From NCBI GenBank assembly GCA_003598175.1, contig QZKN01000002.1, forward strand, positions 1 to 64,000: a DNA stretch of 64,000 nucleotides, written 5' to 3'. The stretch's first letter is position 1, and each line of letters begins with the position of its first letter. The position numbers were made by a program, and so were the translations under genes. Origin of the DNA: Candidatus Omnitrophota bacterium. GTDB taxonomy: Bacteria > Hinthialibacterota > Hinthialibacteria > Hinthialibacterales > Hinthialibacteraceae. The notes below the pieces were generated by a model. The model worked only from the letters and a program-made list of their open reading frames with translations. It searched no databases and had not been told where the DNA came from. Below, piece by piece: positions 37,881-48,058 of this stretch.

Positions 37881-40310
37881 ATGCAAAAAAGAATGAAATG
37901 GAGTGGAATCCTCATTTTCTGTACATTCATTGCGGGGAATGGGTACGCACAAAATCCGGTCGGAATATTCGAGAATCACGCGGATGTGGGAGATGTTTCC
38001 ACTCCCGGCAATGTGACCTATAACACGGATACCGGCCTGTATAGCATCGACGCGTCCGGTGCGACCATCGGCAGACAAACCTTTACCGACGAATTTCACT
38101 TTGTTTATAAGGAAATGCGGGGGAATTTCGCGATTGAGTGCCGCCCGTCCGCATTGAACGGAGGGCGTGTCGGTTTGATGATTCGCCAGGATTTATCTCC
38201 CGGTTCTCCGCATGTTTCCTTCCTACGGGAATCCGGCGGAGCGGTGTTTCCCACCTTCCGCACGTTGCCAAACGGCGCAACGGTGTCCGACGGCGATCCG
38301 GAAGATCTGTTCGCCGGTTTTGATGGCTCCATGCGACTCGAACGCCACGGAGGATGCGTCAGTTATCATACATTAGGCGAAAACGGCGAATGGATTTATT
38401 TGCAGGATGAAAATATCGTATTGCAGGATCCGATCCTGGTGGGTTTGGCCGCGAGCGCCGAGGATGATTCGCAACTCCGTTTGTTCGATGTGGATAACGT
38501 CAGGATCGAAGATTTTCCTTTTTCCGCCGATCGAACCATTGTCCTCAATGACACTCCAACCGGTTCCCCCCAAACCGCGCGGGTGACGGTGACGGTGGAT
38601 GCGGCGGTTCCCATTACCGGTATCGTTGATGAAATCATCCCCACCTATTCCATTGTGTCCGATTTGACCATCTCGCAAGGCGAGATCAAAGAAATCTTTG
38701 ATAATTGGTATTCGTGGAGTTTTGTTGATTTCAGCGGACAGGCGATACTGACCTATCGTGTGAGGCTCGAAGGACCGTCGCCTTATATATTTGACGGATT
38801 AATTTCCAACAACGTGTTGTCCGGTTTGACCGCCGGGGACAGCGTTGTGCCGGAAACGCTGGATTTTTCTCCGCGTGAATCGTTCGTGATTCATCCGCAG
38901 ATCCCCGCGCTGATTGAAGCCGAATGGGGAACCTTGAAAGGCGACACTTCCGCTTTTGGTTTACAATTCAACTCATTGACGCGATACGGATTAGCCGTTC
39001 AAGCAGTAAAAAACGAATTTCCTGATCCGCTCGAAGCCACGTTGGAGTTCAAATTAAACGTCCTGGAAGGTGGGAAATATTATTTCTTTGCGCGTACGCG
39101 AGGCGACGATCCCAACAGCGATTCGTTTTATATCGGATTCGATGATTTGTACGCCACGGACGACTATGCGTTTGCCATCGCCAACGATAAATACTATTCC
39201 ACCCGTTGGTATGAAGAATACGATCCGAACGGGCGTTTTTGGAACCGAACCGGAGTCAAGCGCGCGTTTGCACTATCCGCCGGCGAGCATACCCTATTGA
39301 TTTCGCCCCGCGAAGACAGCGCGCAAATCGATTGGTTCGTGATTACCTCCGATCCGAATATCGATATCTATAATTTTATGGTGGGCGAACGAACCTGTCA
39401 TATAAGCCGGGATTTACCCGATTTGGAAACCGGTTTGCCAGATACGGTTTCGGTTCAGCTCAACCTTTTCGTCATTCCCGGCAAGAATCCCAACATTGAG
39501 GTAGAAGAAATCGTCCCCAAGAACTGGGCGATCGAAAATGTCCAAGCCGGCGCAGGTAATGTTACGGTCGACGGAAATCAGTTGTTCTGGACGGTGCCCA
39601 CTGCGCAAAGCGACGCCACAATGACATATGAGCTGATCCCCAACGAGGAAGCCGAATTCGGAATCTTCATGGGGTATATGTATGATCAAACCTATTATTT
39701 TGGTGAGTTGATCAGCGGCGATTACTATACTCCCGCCGTGATTCCCTTCAAAACACTGCTCGCGCCCATTCCCGTGGGAACGGATATTGTCCTCCTGCAA
39801 GCAGAAAATCCACACGCATATTCCGGCGATATGGTGGTAAAACCGGATGTCGGCCTGTTCAGCCAGTTGTATGTCGAGTCGATATCGGATGGGAGAAACG
39901 GAGCGGAACTGAATGAGAACGAAATTTCGTTCCAACTTGATTTTGAGCAGGCCGGAACCTACTACATCTTCTTCTCCGCGCGCGCCGACTCGGATCAGGA
40001 GGATTCGTTTTTCATCGGTTTCGACGAGATCGCGGCGGACGATGCGTATGCGTTTTCCGTCCCCAAGGATCCTTCCTATTTCCCCCGCGAGTGGGTGGAA
40101 ACCATTGTGGAAGGGCAGGATTTTTGGGTGACCACCGGCGAACCCCGGCCCTACGAACTTACCGCCGGATTGCACACGTTGCGATTACACGCGCGCGAAC
40201 CCCACGCAAAAATCGATTGGCTCGCCATCACCACCGACCCGACGCTGCGTCTGTATCGCGTCCATGAACCGGGCGAAGAAGTGGCCGTGAACGATTATAT
40301 GTTGTACTAA
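37881..40310 (+). CDS. Large secreted modular protein, tandem paralog 1 (DUF1349-like N-terminus and two CBM/malectin-like modules)
   Basis: Signal peptide MQKRMKWSGILIFCTFIAGNGYAQ; modules DSFYIGFDDL...IDWFVITSDPN and DSFFIGFDEI...IDWLAITTDPT. Confidence 0.7.
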   Translation: MQKRMKWSGILIFCTFIAGNGYAQNPVGIFENHADVGDVSTPGNVTYNTDTGLYSIDASGATIGRQTFTDEFHFVYKEMRGNFAIECRPSALNGGRVGLMIRQDLSPGSPHVSFLRESGGAVFPTFRTLPNGATVSDGDPEDLFAGFDGSMRLERHGGCVSYHTLGENGEWIYLQDENIVLQDPILVGLAASAEDDSQLRLFDVDNVRIEDFPFSADRTIVLNDTPTGSPQTARVTVTVDAAVPITGIVDEIIPTYSIVSDLTISQGEIKEIFDNWYSWSFVDFSGQAILTYRVRLEGPSPYIFDGLISNNVLSGLTAGDSVVPETLDFSPRESFVIHPQIPALIEAEWGTLKGDTSAFGLQFNSLTRYGLAVQAVKNEFPDPLEATLEFKLNVLEGGKYYFFARTRGDDPNSDSFYIGFDDLYATDDYAFAIANDKYYSTRWYEEYDPNGRFWNRTGVKRAFALSAGEHTLLISPREDSAQIDWFVITSDPNIDIYNFMVGERTCHISRDLPDLETGLPDTVSVQLNLFVIPGKNPNIEVEEIVPKNWAIENVQAGAGNVTVDGNQLFWTVPTAQSDATMTYELIPNEEAEFGIFMGYMYDQTYYFGELISGDYYTPAVIPFKTLLAPIPVGTDIVLLQAENPHAYSGDMVVKPDVGLFSQLYVESISDGRNGAELNENEISFQLDFEQAGTYYIFFSARADSDQEDSFFIGFDEIAADDAYAFSVPKDPSYFPREWVETIVEGQDFWVTTGEPRPYELTAGLHTLRLHAREPHAKIDWLAITTDPTLRLYRVHEPGEEVAVNDYMLY

Positions 40311-40497
40311 AACCTCACGTCGAGCAAAAGGATCGGATAGTGCCTGTGATGGTTTATCCATCCTTTTCAACTCGAAATCCCGCGCGTTGTTTTTTTCTGT
40401 ATCAGGTTTTTCAGGATGGGTAAAATTCACAGGATTATTTCCCTAACATCACGAACCTCCCTTCCTACTATTTTGTGTTTCGATTGGAGAAAAAATC

Positions 40498-42924
40498 ATG
40501 CTGAACTCAAAGAAACGGATCGGATTATTTGTGCTGATCCTCATGTGCGCCGAAACAGTGCACGCGCAAAACGCCATCGGTTTATTCGATCATCACGCCG
40601 ATGTGGGGGAAGTCTCGGTTTCCGGAGACGTAACCTACAATGCGGATAACGGCCTGTATAGCATCGACGCGTCCGGCGCGACGATCGGCGATCAAACCTT
40701 CACCGACGAATTCCACTTCGTGTATAAGGAAATGCGAGGGAATTTCGCGATTGAATGCCGCCCGTCGGCGTTGAACGGAGGACGGGTGGGATTGATGATT
40801 CGCCAGGATTTATCTCCCGGCTCCCCTCATGTTTCCTTCTTGCGGGAAACGAGCGGATCCGTGTTCCCGACGTTCCGCACATTGCCGAACGGCGCAACGA
40901 TGTCTGACGGCGATCCGGAAGATCTGTTTGCCGGTTTTGACGGTTCCATGCGCCTCGAACGCTATGGGGGATACATTACCTATCATACGTTGGGCGAAAA
41001 CGGAGAATGGGTAATGTTGGAAGATGAATATATAGTGTTGCAAGACCCGGTCCTGGTGGGTTTGGCCGCGAGCGCCGAAGATGATTCGCAACTACGTTTT
41101 TTTGATATGGATAACGTCAGGATCGAAGAATTTCCGTATGCCGTGAACCGCACAATCGCCGTCGAAGACACGCAATCCGATTTCCCCAAAACCGCGCGAG
41201 TGACCGTGACGGTGGATGCCTTGATTCCCATCAACATTAAAGTCGATGAAATCGTTCCCTATTATTCCACTCCATCCGATCACATGGTTTCGCATGGCGC
41301 GATCAGGCAATTGTTTTCTGATTGGTATGTTTGGGAACTCGAGGATTTTAGTGGTCAGGCGGAATTGACCTATCATATTACCCTCGAAGGGCCATCTCCG
41401 TTTATCTGGGGCGGTCTGTTTTTAGTGAACGAAAAGTACGGATTCACCGCCGGGGATACGTTTATTCCGAAAACGCTGGATTTTTCTCCACGCGAATCAT
41501 TCCTTGTTCACCCCACTATCCCCGCGTTCATCGAAGCAGAATGGGGAACCTTGAAAGGTGATGTTTCCGCATTCGGTTTGCAATTCAATGTTCTGTCGCG
41601 ATACGGATTGGTGGTCCAGGCGGTAAAAAACGAATTTCCCGATCCGATGGAAGCAACGTTGGAATTCAAACTGAACGTGATGCAGAGTGGAACGTATTAC
41701 TTTTTCGCCCATACAAGAGGCGACGATCCCAACAGCGATTCGTTTTATATCGGATTCGATGATTTACTTGCTACCGACGATTATGCGTTTTCCATCGCCA
41801 ACGACAGCGAATATTCCAGCCGTTGGTATGAAGAGTACGATCCGAACGGACGTTTTTGGAATCGGACGGGTGTGAAACGCGCCTTCGAACTTTCCGCGGG
41901 CGAACATACGCTCTTGATCTCACCGCGCGAAGATAGCGCGCAAATCGATTGGTTTGTCGTTACCTCCGATCCGAACCTTGATATTTATGATTTTAGAGTA
42001 GGCGAGCGGATCTGTGGTGTATGGCGGGATTTACCCGACATTACGGGAATCCTGCCGGACACGATATCGGTTCAACTCCAGCTTTCCGTCATTCCCGGAA
42101 AGAATCCCACTATCGAGGTGGAGGAACTGTTTCCCGCCGATTGGGCCGTAGTGAACGTTCAAACTGGCGTGGGAGATTATTCGATCGAGGGAAATAACTT
42201 AAAATGGACCGTACCCGCCGCGCAAACCGACGCCACTCTGATTTATGAGTTGATCCCCGGCGCCAGAGCCGAATACGGAATCTTCGACGGGTATGTGCTG
42301 GATCAAACGTATTATTCCGGCGAAACGATCCGGGGCGATTACTATATTCCCGCCGTGATTCCCTTTACCCTCCTGCTCGCGCCGATTCCCGTGGGTCAGG
42401 ATATCGTTTTCCTGCAGGCGGAAAGCCCTCATGCGTATTCCGGAGACATGGCGGTGAAACCCTATTTTTACCTTGTAAGCCAACTGTATGTCGAATCGAT
42501 GTCGGATGGCCGAAACGGGACGGAACTGAATGATAACCAAATCTCATTCCAACTCGATTTTCAGCAAGCGGGCGTCTACTATATCTTTTTCAAAGCGAAG
42601 GCGAACAATGATCAGCAGGATTCGTTTTTCATCGGATTCGACCGGATCGCGGCGGAAAATTCATACGGATTTTCCATCCCCAATGAATCCTATTTTGAAC
42701 GCGCGTGGATCGAACAAATCGTGGACGGGCAAAGTTTTTGGGTGACCACCGGCGAACCGCGTCCTTTCGAACTCACCGCCGGCTCGCATACGCTGTATTT
42801 GCATGCGCGCGAGCCTCATGCAGGTATCGATTGGCTCGCCATCACCACCGATCCGACGCTTGATTTATATGACATTCCCGAGCCCGACGAAGAAGTGGCG
42901 GTGAAGGATTTTATGCTGTACTAA
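40498..42924 (+). CDS. Large secreted modular protein, tandem paralog 2
   Basis: Collinear with the preceding gene throughout; GLYSIDASGATIGDQTFTDEFHFVYKEMRGNFAIECRPSALNGGRVGLMIRQDLSPGSPHVSFLRE nearly identical. Confidence 0.72.
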   Translation: MLNSKKRIGLFVLILMCAETVHAQNAIGLFDHHADVGEVSVSGDVTYNADNGLYSIDASGATIGDQTFTDEFHFVYKEMRGNFAIECRPSALNGGRVGLMIRQDLSPGSPHVSFLRETSGSVFPTFRTLPNGATMSDGDPEDLFAGFDGSMRLERYGGYITYHTLGENGEWVMLEDEYIVLQDPVLVGLAASAEDDSQLRFFDMDNVRIEEFPYAVNRTIAVEDTQSDFPKTARVTVTVDALIPINIKVDEIVPYYSTPSDHMVSHGAIRQLFSDWYVWELEDFSGQAELTYHITLEGPSPFIWGGLFLVNEKYGFTAGDTFIPKTLDFSPRESFLVHPTIPAFIEAEWGTLKGDVSAFGLQFNVLSRYGLVVQAVKNEFPDPMEATLEFKLNVMQSGTYYFFAHTRGDDPNSDSFYIGFDDLLATDDYAFSIANDSEYSSRWYEEYDPNGRFWNRTGVKRAFELSAGEHTLLISPREDSAQIDWFVVTSDPNLDIYDFRVGERICGVWRDLPDITGILPDTISVQLQLSVIPGKNPTIEVEELFPADWAVVNVQTGVGDYSIEGNNLKWTVPAAQTDATLIYELIPGARAEYGIFDGYVLDQTYYSGETIRGDYYIPAVIPFTLLLAPIPVGQDIVFLQAESPHAYSGDMAVKPYFYLVSQLYVESMSDGRNGTELNDNQISFQLDFQQAGVYYIFFKAKANNDQQDSFFIGFDRIAAENSYGFSIPNESYFERAWIEQIVDGQSFWVTTGEPRPFELTAGSHTLYLHAREPHAGIDWLAITTDPTLDLYDIPEPDEEVAVKDFMLY

Positions 42925-43055
42925 AATCCACCTTTCCTTTGTGAAGACGCCGGAATCCCCGATCGAAAATCATGATAATCCTCGCCGAGTATTCAAGATA
43001 TGGACTTTACCTGCCGATACTAAAGGAAAACCAATGAAAGGGCATAATCGGCGCG

Positions 43056-44330
43056 ATGGTTACCTTGTTTGGAATCCCCAACCAGGGACAAGCCCTTTTC
43101 GGTGCAGGTCTGGGTGGTTTTCTGAATGGACAACCGCTTGGGAATCAGGAAGAGAATCCGTTATTAGGTGGACTTGCTCGGAAAGGTCTGTCTCAATCGA
43201 ATCAGTCAAGATTAGGGCTTTTGGCTTCTCCCTCTTCGTCGCTGTTGAAATCACTCCAACAGAAACAGGAGAAGGATGAGATTGACAGTAAAAAGAAAGA
43301 GGAAAAAGAAGATCGGCTGGAACTTTCCCAATTTGCGGAAAATGCGGTCGAACAAGCGGTGAACCAGGCGCGCAAATCGCCTCAAGTCGGCGCAACCAAT
43401 CAAATTATCGTCAGCGAGGACGGACGCTTCGAAGCCTCGATTGACCTTCGATTACACGCGGATGGCTCCTTCGATCTCGATCTGGCCGTCAGTTTTGCGC
43501 AGTCCGGCGTACAACAGCTGCAATCCCTGAACCAAACGGCTTTGCCGGAATCAACGAACAACCCCGAATCGAATCAAAAGCCGGTCAATTATAACTACAA
43601 TTCCACGCAAGCGGCGTATCAGCGATACACGTCATTCGAACAAATCCTTCAAACACGCGATTTCGAAGCGCGTATTTTCTTTGAAGAATCCAAATCAGCC
43701 GCGATGGTTGCCGAACAAGCCTATGGATCGGAAATGGGCAACAATGTTCTTTCCGTCGCCAAAGAGGTTTCTCATGAATTTACGCTGAATTTGTCTATCA
43801 GCGGCAGCGACTTGAGCAATTTCAATGCCGCCGTGGAAGAACTGAGCCAGTTCGACGACACCGGCACGCTGGGAGGTTTTCTCAGCGCGGTGCAGGGCGT
43901 CCTCCATGCGGATTCCGGCAATCTCGGTTCCTTCCTCGACGCCACAACCGGTCTGATCAACGCCTCCCGTGATCACGTCGGCGCAAAATTGAACAACTTC
44001 TTCACCGGCATGAACGAAGAGTACGGCGGCATGTTGGAAGAGATCGGTTTCGAGCCGGATTATCTGAAGAATATCGGAAACGATGTCCAAAAAGACTTGA
44101 ACACCTTCTTTGATGTGACGAACAGTCTGTTGTCCGGACTCTTCGGCGAAAATCAAATCGAAGACAAAAGCGATGGGAAAAACAATGAATTGAATATACT
44201 CGAAGAATCCCTGCAACAAATGAAGGAAGAACGCCGGCAGATTCTGCAAGGCAAATCCGAGGATAAGAATCCCTTTGCTCAGGCGATGCAAGATCCTTAT
44301 ACCAAACCGGCCCAACTATGGGAAGTCTAA
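43056..44330 (+). CDS. Hypothetical protein
   Basis: 424-codon ORF followed by a strong terminator; no family recognised with confidence. Confidence 0.6.
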   Translation: MVTLFGIPNQGQALFGAGLGGFLNGQPLGNQEENPLLGGLARKGLSQSNQSRLGLLASPSSSLLKSLQQKQEKDEIDSKKKEEKEDRLELSQFAENAVEQAVNQARKSPQVGATNQIIVSEDGRFEASIDLRLHADGSFDLDLAVSFAQSGVQQLQSLNQTALPESTNNPESNQKPVNYNYNSTQAAYQRYTSFEQILQTRDFEARIFFEESKSAAMVAEQAYGSEMGNNVLSVAKEVSHEFTLNLSISGSDLSNFNAAVEELSQFDDTGTLGGFLSAVQGVLHADSGNLGSFLDATTGLINASRDHVGAKLNNFFTGMNEEYGGMLEEIGFEPDYLKNIGNDVQKDLNTFFDVTNSLLSGLFGENQIEDKSDGKNNELNILEESLQQMKEERRQILQGKSEDKNPFAQAMQDPYTKPAQLWEV

Positions 44331-44359
44331 TCTCCTTTTAGCCGAGGATTGTAATCATA

Positions 44360-44396
44360 CCGAAAGGCGGGATTTTTATCCCGCCTTTCGGTTTTT
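44360..44396 (+). terminator. Rho-independent terminator
   Basis: CCGAAAGGCGGGAT-TTTT-ATCCCGCCTTTCGG then TTTTT, 14-bp stem. Confidence 0.95.
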
Positions 44397-44425
44397 ATAC
44401 ATAAAAATGTCCCTTCCCCAACCCT

Positions 44426-44468
44426 CCCCGTCAACGGGGCGGGAGCCCATTTCTCCCCGTTGACGGGG
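44426..44468. repeat. Inverted repeat CCCCGTCAACGGGG...CCCCGTTGACGGGG
   Basis: Perfect 14-bp arms (44426-44439, 44455-44468), each arm nearly self-palindromic. Confidence 0.92.
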
Positions 44469-44580
44469 GGATTAAGGGGGGAAAACGAATCGGCAAAACG
44501 CTAGTCCAGCCGCGCGCCGGGTTACAAAATCAGGAAAAAACCTTACAGTATGCACAAAAAAAAGTGGGGAGGTCATTACA

Positions 44581-46017
44581 TTGAATACCAATCTCACACG
44601 CCGCAATTTTCTGACGTCGACCGGTCTGGCGATTTCCTCGCTGGCGTTACGGAATGGATTATGCGCCTCGGAAAACCAACCAAAGCGCCCAAATATCCTT
44701 TTTTTCTTGACCGACGATCAGCGGTTCAACGCCATTCATGCGCTCGACAACGCCGAAGTGCAAACGCCGAACATGGACAAACTCGTCGGCAAGGGAGTTA
44801 CCTTCACCCACGCCCACATCATGGGCTCGGAAAGCGGCGCGGTCTGCATGCCCAGCCGCGCCATGCTGATGACCGGCCGCTCTTTGTTTCATCTCGAAAA
44901 AATGGGGCAATCCATTCCCAAAGAACACGTCACCTTGCCCGAACAGCTGCGAAAAGCCGGCTATAAAACCTTCGGGACCGGGAAATGGCACAACGGCCGG
45001 GAAGCGTACGCCCGCTCGTTCACGCATGGCGGCAAGATCTTCTTCGGCGGCATGTCCGATCATTTACAAGTGCCTGTTTACGATTTCGATCCCGACGGCG
45101 TATATGCAAAAGAGAAACAATATCTCGGCGACAAATTTTCCAGCGAACTTTTCAGCGACGAAGCGATCCAATTTCTAAAGGAATATAACGATGACGCACC
45201 GTTCCTGATGTACGTTTCCTACACCGCCCCGCACGATCCGCGCATGGCGCCGCAAGAGTATGCGGCTCTCTATCCGCCGGACAAAATAACGTTGCCGAAA
45301 AACTTTCTACCCGAACATCCGTTCGACAACGGCGAGTTGCAGATTCGCGACGAGAACCTCGCGCCGTTCCCGCGCACTCCGGATATTATCCGCGAGCATA
45401 TCGCCGCCTACTACGCCATGATCACCCATCTCGACGCCCAAATCGGACGCGTATTGCAGGCGCTCGAAAACAGCGGCAAAGCGGAAAACACCATCATCAT
45501 CCTCGCGGGAGACAACGGCCTCGCCGTCGGGCAACACGGCCTGCTCGGCAAGCAAAACCTGTACGAACACAGCGTGCGCGTGCCTCTCATCATCGCCGGC
45601 CCCAATCTGCCCGAGTATCTAAAGTCGGATGCGCTCTGTTATTTGTCGGATATTTTCCCCACAATATGTGATCTGTGCGGCATTACAATTCCCGATGGCG
45701 TCGAAGGCGCCAGCCTCCTGCCCGTCCTGCGCGGCAAGAAGGAACCAGTCCGCAATTCCATCTTCGCCGCGTATAAGGATTATCAACGCATGGTGCGCCG
45801 CGGCGACTGGAAACTGATCAAATACAATGTTAACGGTGAGCAACACACGCAACTCTTCCATCTGGCCAAGGATCCGTGGGAAATGAACAACCTGGCAAAG
45901 AATCCGAACCAGGCGCGACGAGTTCAGCGCTTGACCAATTTACTGAAACAATGGATGAACGAAGTCGATGATCCCTGCAATCTCGATCACCCGAATTGGG
46001 GACTAACGACAAAATAG
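44581..46017 (+). CDS. Sulfatase (Cys-type, CxPSR) with Tat-like signal
   Basis: TTG start; TRRNFLTSTGLAISSLAL leader; NILFFLTDDQR, CMPSRAMLMTGR, GTGKWH. Confidence 0.93.
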   Translation: MNTNLTRRNFLTSTGLAISSLALRNGLCASENQPKRPNILFFLTDDQRFNAIHALDNAEVQTPNMDKLVGKGVTFTHAHIMGSESGAVCMPSRAMLMTGRSLFHLEKMGQSIPKEHVTLPEQLRKAGYKTFGTGKWHNGREAYARSFTHGGKIFFGGMSDHLQVPVYDFDPDGVYAKEKQYLGDKFSSELFSDEAIQFLKEYNDDAPFLMYVSYTAPHDPRMAPQEYAALYPPDKITLPKNFLPEHPFDNGELQIRDENLAPFPRTPDIIREHIAAYYAMITHLDAQIGRVLQALENSGKAENTIIILAGDNGLAVGQHGLLGKQNLYEHSVRVPLIIAGPNLPEYLKSDALCYLSDIFPTICDLCGITIPDGVEGASLLPVLRGKKEPVRNSIFAAYKDYQRMVRRGDWKLIKYNVNGEQHTQLFHLAKDPWEMNNLAKNPNQARRVQRLTNLLKQWMNEVDDPCNLDHPNWGLTTK

Positions 46018-46114
46018 GGATTGGATTCTTAATCATCCATCCCCAAATCAAATAGCCTTCGCGGCGCAATCTGTCAAAACGTAAGGACGAATCCTGAATC
46101 TGGAACGATATTGA

Positions 46115-47080
46115 TCAGGCCGTACGCGAAAAAATCGGATGAAGTCCACTCGCCAGTTGCCGTACTTTTTCCTCTTCTTCCTTCTCCAGCGGTTTGAACC
46201 GGTCTGCAATCTCCAAAGCCAAACGGAACAGCGATTCTTCACCCGGCGGAATCGCAGCGGTAATGTCTTTCGAAAGGGTAAACCGCAGCGCCAGGCCGGC
46301 CTCGATCGGATCGGAGACAGGTTGATACCAGCATTTACCAAACTGCGACCGATCTGCTCCTTTCGGCCAGGATTGGCGCGCCAACGCCTTCAACGCCAAC
46401 CGCGCAACGCCTTTCTCTTTCGCCTTTGCATATACCTGCGGCCCGAAATTGCCTTGATGCCACGTTACATAATTGAATGGAAACAAAATCGTGTCGAAAT
46501 CAAAACGATCCATCGCAGCCAGGGCCACTTCGGCGGAATGGGCGGAAAATCCGATCAAGCGAGTCAAACCCTCATCCCGCGCTTTTACGAACGTTTCCAG
46601 CGCCCCGCCCTTGCCTGACGCCTGATCCAAATCCTCCAGCTTACTCAATGCGTGCAGCTGATACAAATCGAAGTGATCGGTGCGCATTTTTTTGAGGGAA
46701 GCCTGTAATTCCTTCGCAGAACCTTCTTCATCCCGCTGCGTTGTCTTGCAGGCAAGAAAAACATCCTTGCGGAACGGCTCCAAAGCCGGTCCCAAACGCT
46801 CTTCCGCATTGCCGTAGGTCGGCGCCACGTCGAAATAATTCACTCCACGCTCCACCGCTTCCGCAACAACCTGATCGGCATGATCCTGCTCCACATTCAT
46901 AACGACAATCCCGCCAAAACCAATGATGGAAAGGTGAATACCCGTTTTTCCGAGAGGTCTTTTCGGTAATTTCCCTTTCCCATCGTTCATTTCCGCAGCG
47001 TCGGACGGACCAGTCATACCCGTTCCCGCGAAAGTCAGGCCGGCAATGGATGCGGTTTTCAAAAAATCACGACGTTCCAT
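46115..47080 (-). CDS. Aldo/keto reductase with Tat-like signal
   Basis: MERRDFLKTASIAGLTFAGTGM leader; RPLGKTGIHLSIIGFGG, GVNYFDVAPTYGNAEERLGPALE, DLYQLHALSKLEDLDQ. Confidence 0.93.
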   Translation of the reverse strand: MERRDFLKTASIAGLTFAGTGMTGPSDAAEMNDGKGKLPKRPLGKTGIHLSIIGFGGIVVMNVEQDHADQVVAEAVERGVNYFDVAPTYGNAEERLGPALEPFRKDVFLACKTTQRDEEGSAKELQASLKKMRTDHFDLYQLHALSKLEDLDQASGKGGALETFVKARDEGLTRLIGFSAHSAEVALAAMDRFDFDTILFPFNYVTWHQGNFGPQVYAKAKEKGVARLALKALARQSWPKGADRSQFGKCWYQPVSDPIEAGLALRFTLSKDITAAIPPGEESLFRLALEIADRFKPLEKEEEEKVRQLASGLHPIFSRTA

Positions 47081-47395
47081 AATAAACTCCCTCCACGTTC
47101 CTCGTTTCATTTTTCATACACTATTATAGGCCTTAAAAAGAATGAGAACAGGCAACTTTTGGAAAGCAGAAACTGCAAAAAAAGAAAGGAAGGGGAGCAA
47201 TGCGAGATCATTTCTTCAAAAAGATAAAGATGAATAGTCTGAAATGAATCACGGATACAGAAATGCGCTCTTAATCCCGAATCACGATTTCCGCTTTTTC
47301 AAATTTCATGTTCAGTGCTCGTTCGGACGTCCATTCAAATCCGCTTACATGACCATCAGCATTTTCAGAGCTGAAACCACTCAATCCGAACAACT

Positions 47396-48058
47396 TTATT
47401 GATTGATTCCCCCCCCGCCTCGCAAAGTAATATCCCCCGCGCTGACCAGGCCATTGCTGGTGTCATAAGGCAATGCTCGATTCGGGTCGCCATACCCCGC
47501 CCCAAGTCCGAATTCCCCATCCGGCCCGATCCCGACCAGAATGAAATCTCCGGTTCTCAATTCCCGCAACCCCAAACGTGGAGCATTTTCAGGGAACAAT
47601 GCGCCCAATCCATGATCATACCCGGGATCGGCGGGATCGTTATCCGCATAACGGTACGTATCCTGCCCGGTCGGGATAAAAGGATCGAGAGGCATGGAAG
47701 TCAGGTATTGAACCGGGCTCGTCAACGGCGCAAGCAACGCCGCCGGACCGCGATTCTCAAAATCAGGACCGGCCCCAACCATGTTAAACGTTTTTTGCAA
47801 ACGCTCGTGCCCCCACTCATAATCATCATCCCACCAATCGACCAGCATGACGTTTTTATCCGCCTGCATCGATTGGGCGGCGGTAGCGATCGCCTTCATA
47901 TCCGCAAAACCACGAGCAATTTTAGCGCGCAGTTGTGCATTCAAAAAATTGGGCACAGCAATTGCAGCCAAAATCCCGATAATCGCCACGACAATCAACA
48001 ATTCAATCAGCGTAAATCCTTTTTTCACGTGAACACCTCCATAAAATACTTTCACCAA
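47396..48058 (-). CDS. Pseudopilin with prepilin N-terminal motif
   Basis: KKGFTLIELLIVVAIIGILAAIAVPNFLNAQLRAKIAR; C-terminal SNGLVSAGDITLRGGGGINQ. Confidence 0.92.
   Translation of the reverse strand: MVKVFYGGVHVKKGFTLIELLIVVAIIGILAAIAVPNFLNAQLRAKIARGFADMKAIATAAQSMQADKNVMLVDWWDDDYEWGHERLQKTFNMVGAGPDFENRGPAALLAPLTSPVQYLTSMPLDPFIPTGQDTYRYADNDPADPGYDHGLGALFPENAPRLGLRELRTGDFILVGIGPDGEFGLGAGYGDPNRALPYDTSNGLVSAGDITLRGGGGINQ

Noticed and set aside
39414-40175. 253-aa minus ORF opposite the first tandem paralog
   Set aside because: The plus frame is conserved between paralogs at synonymous sites, so the minus frame is a shadow.
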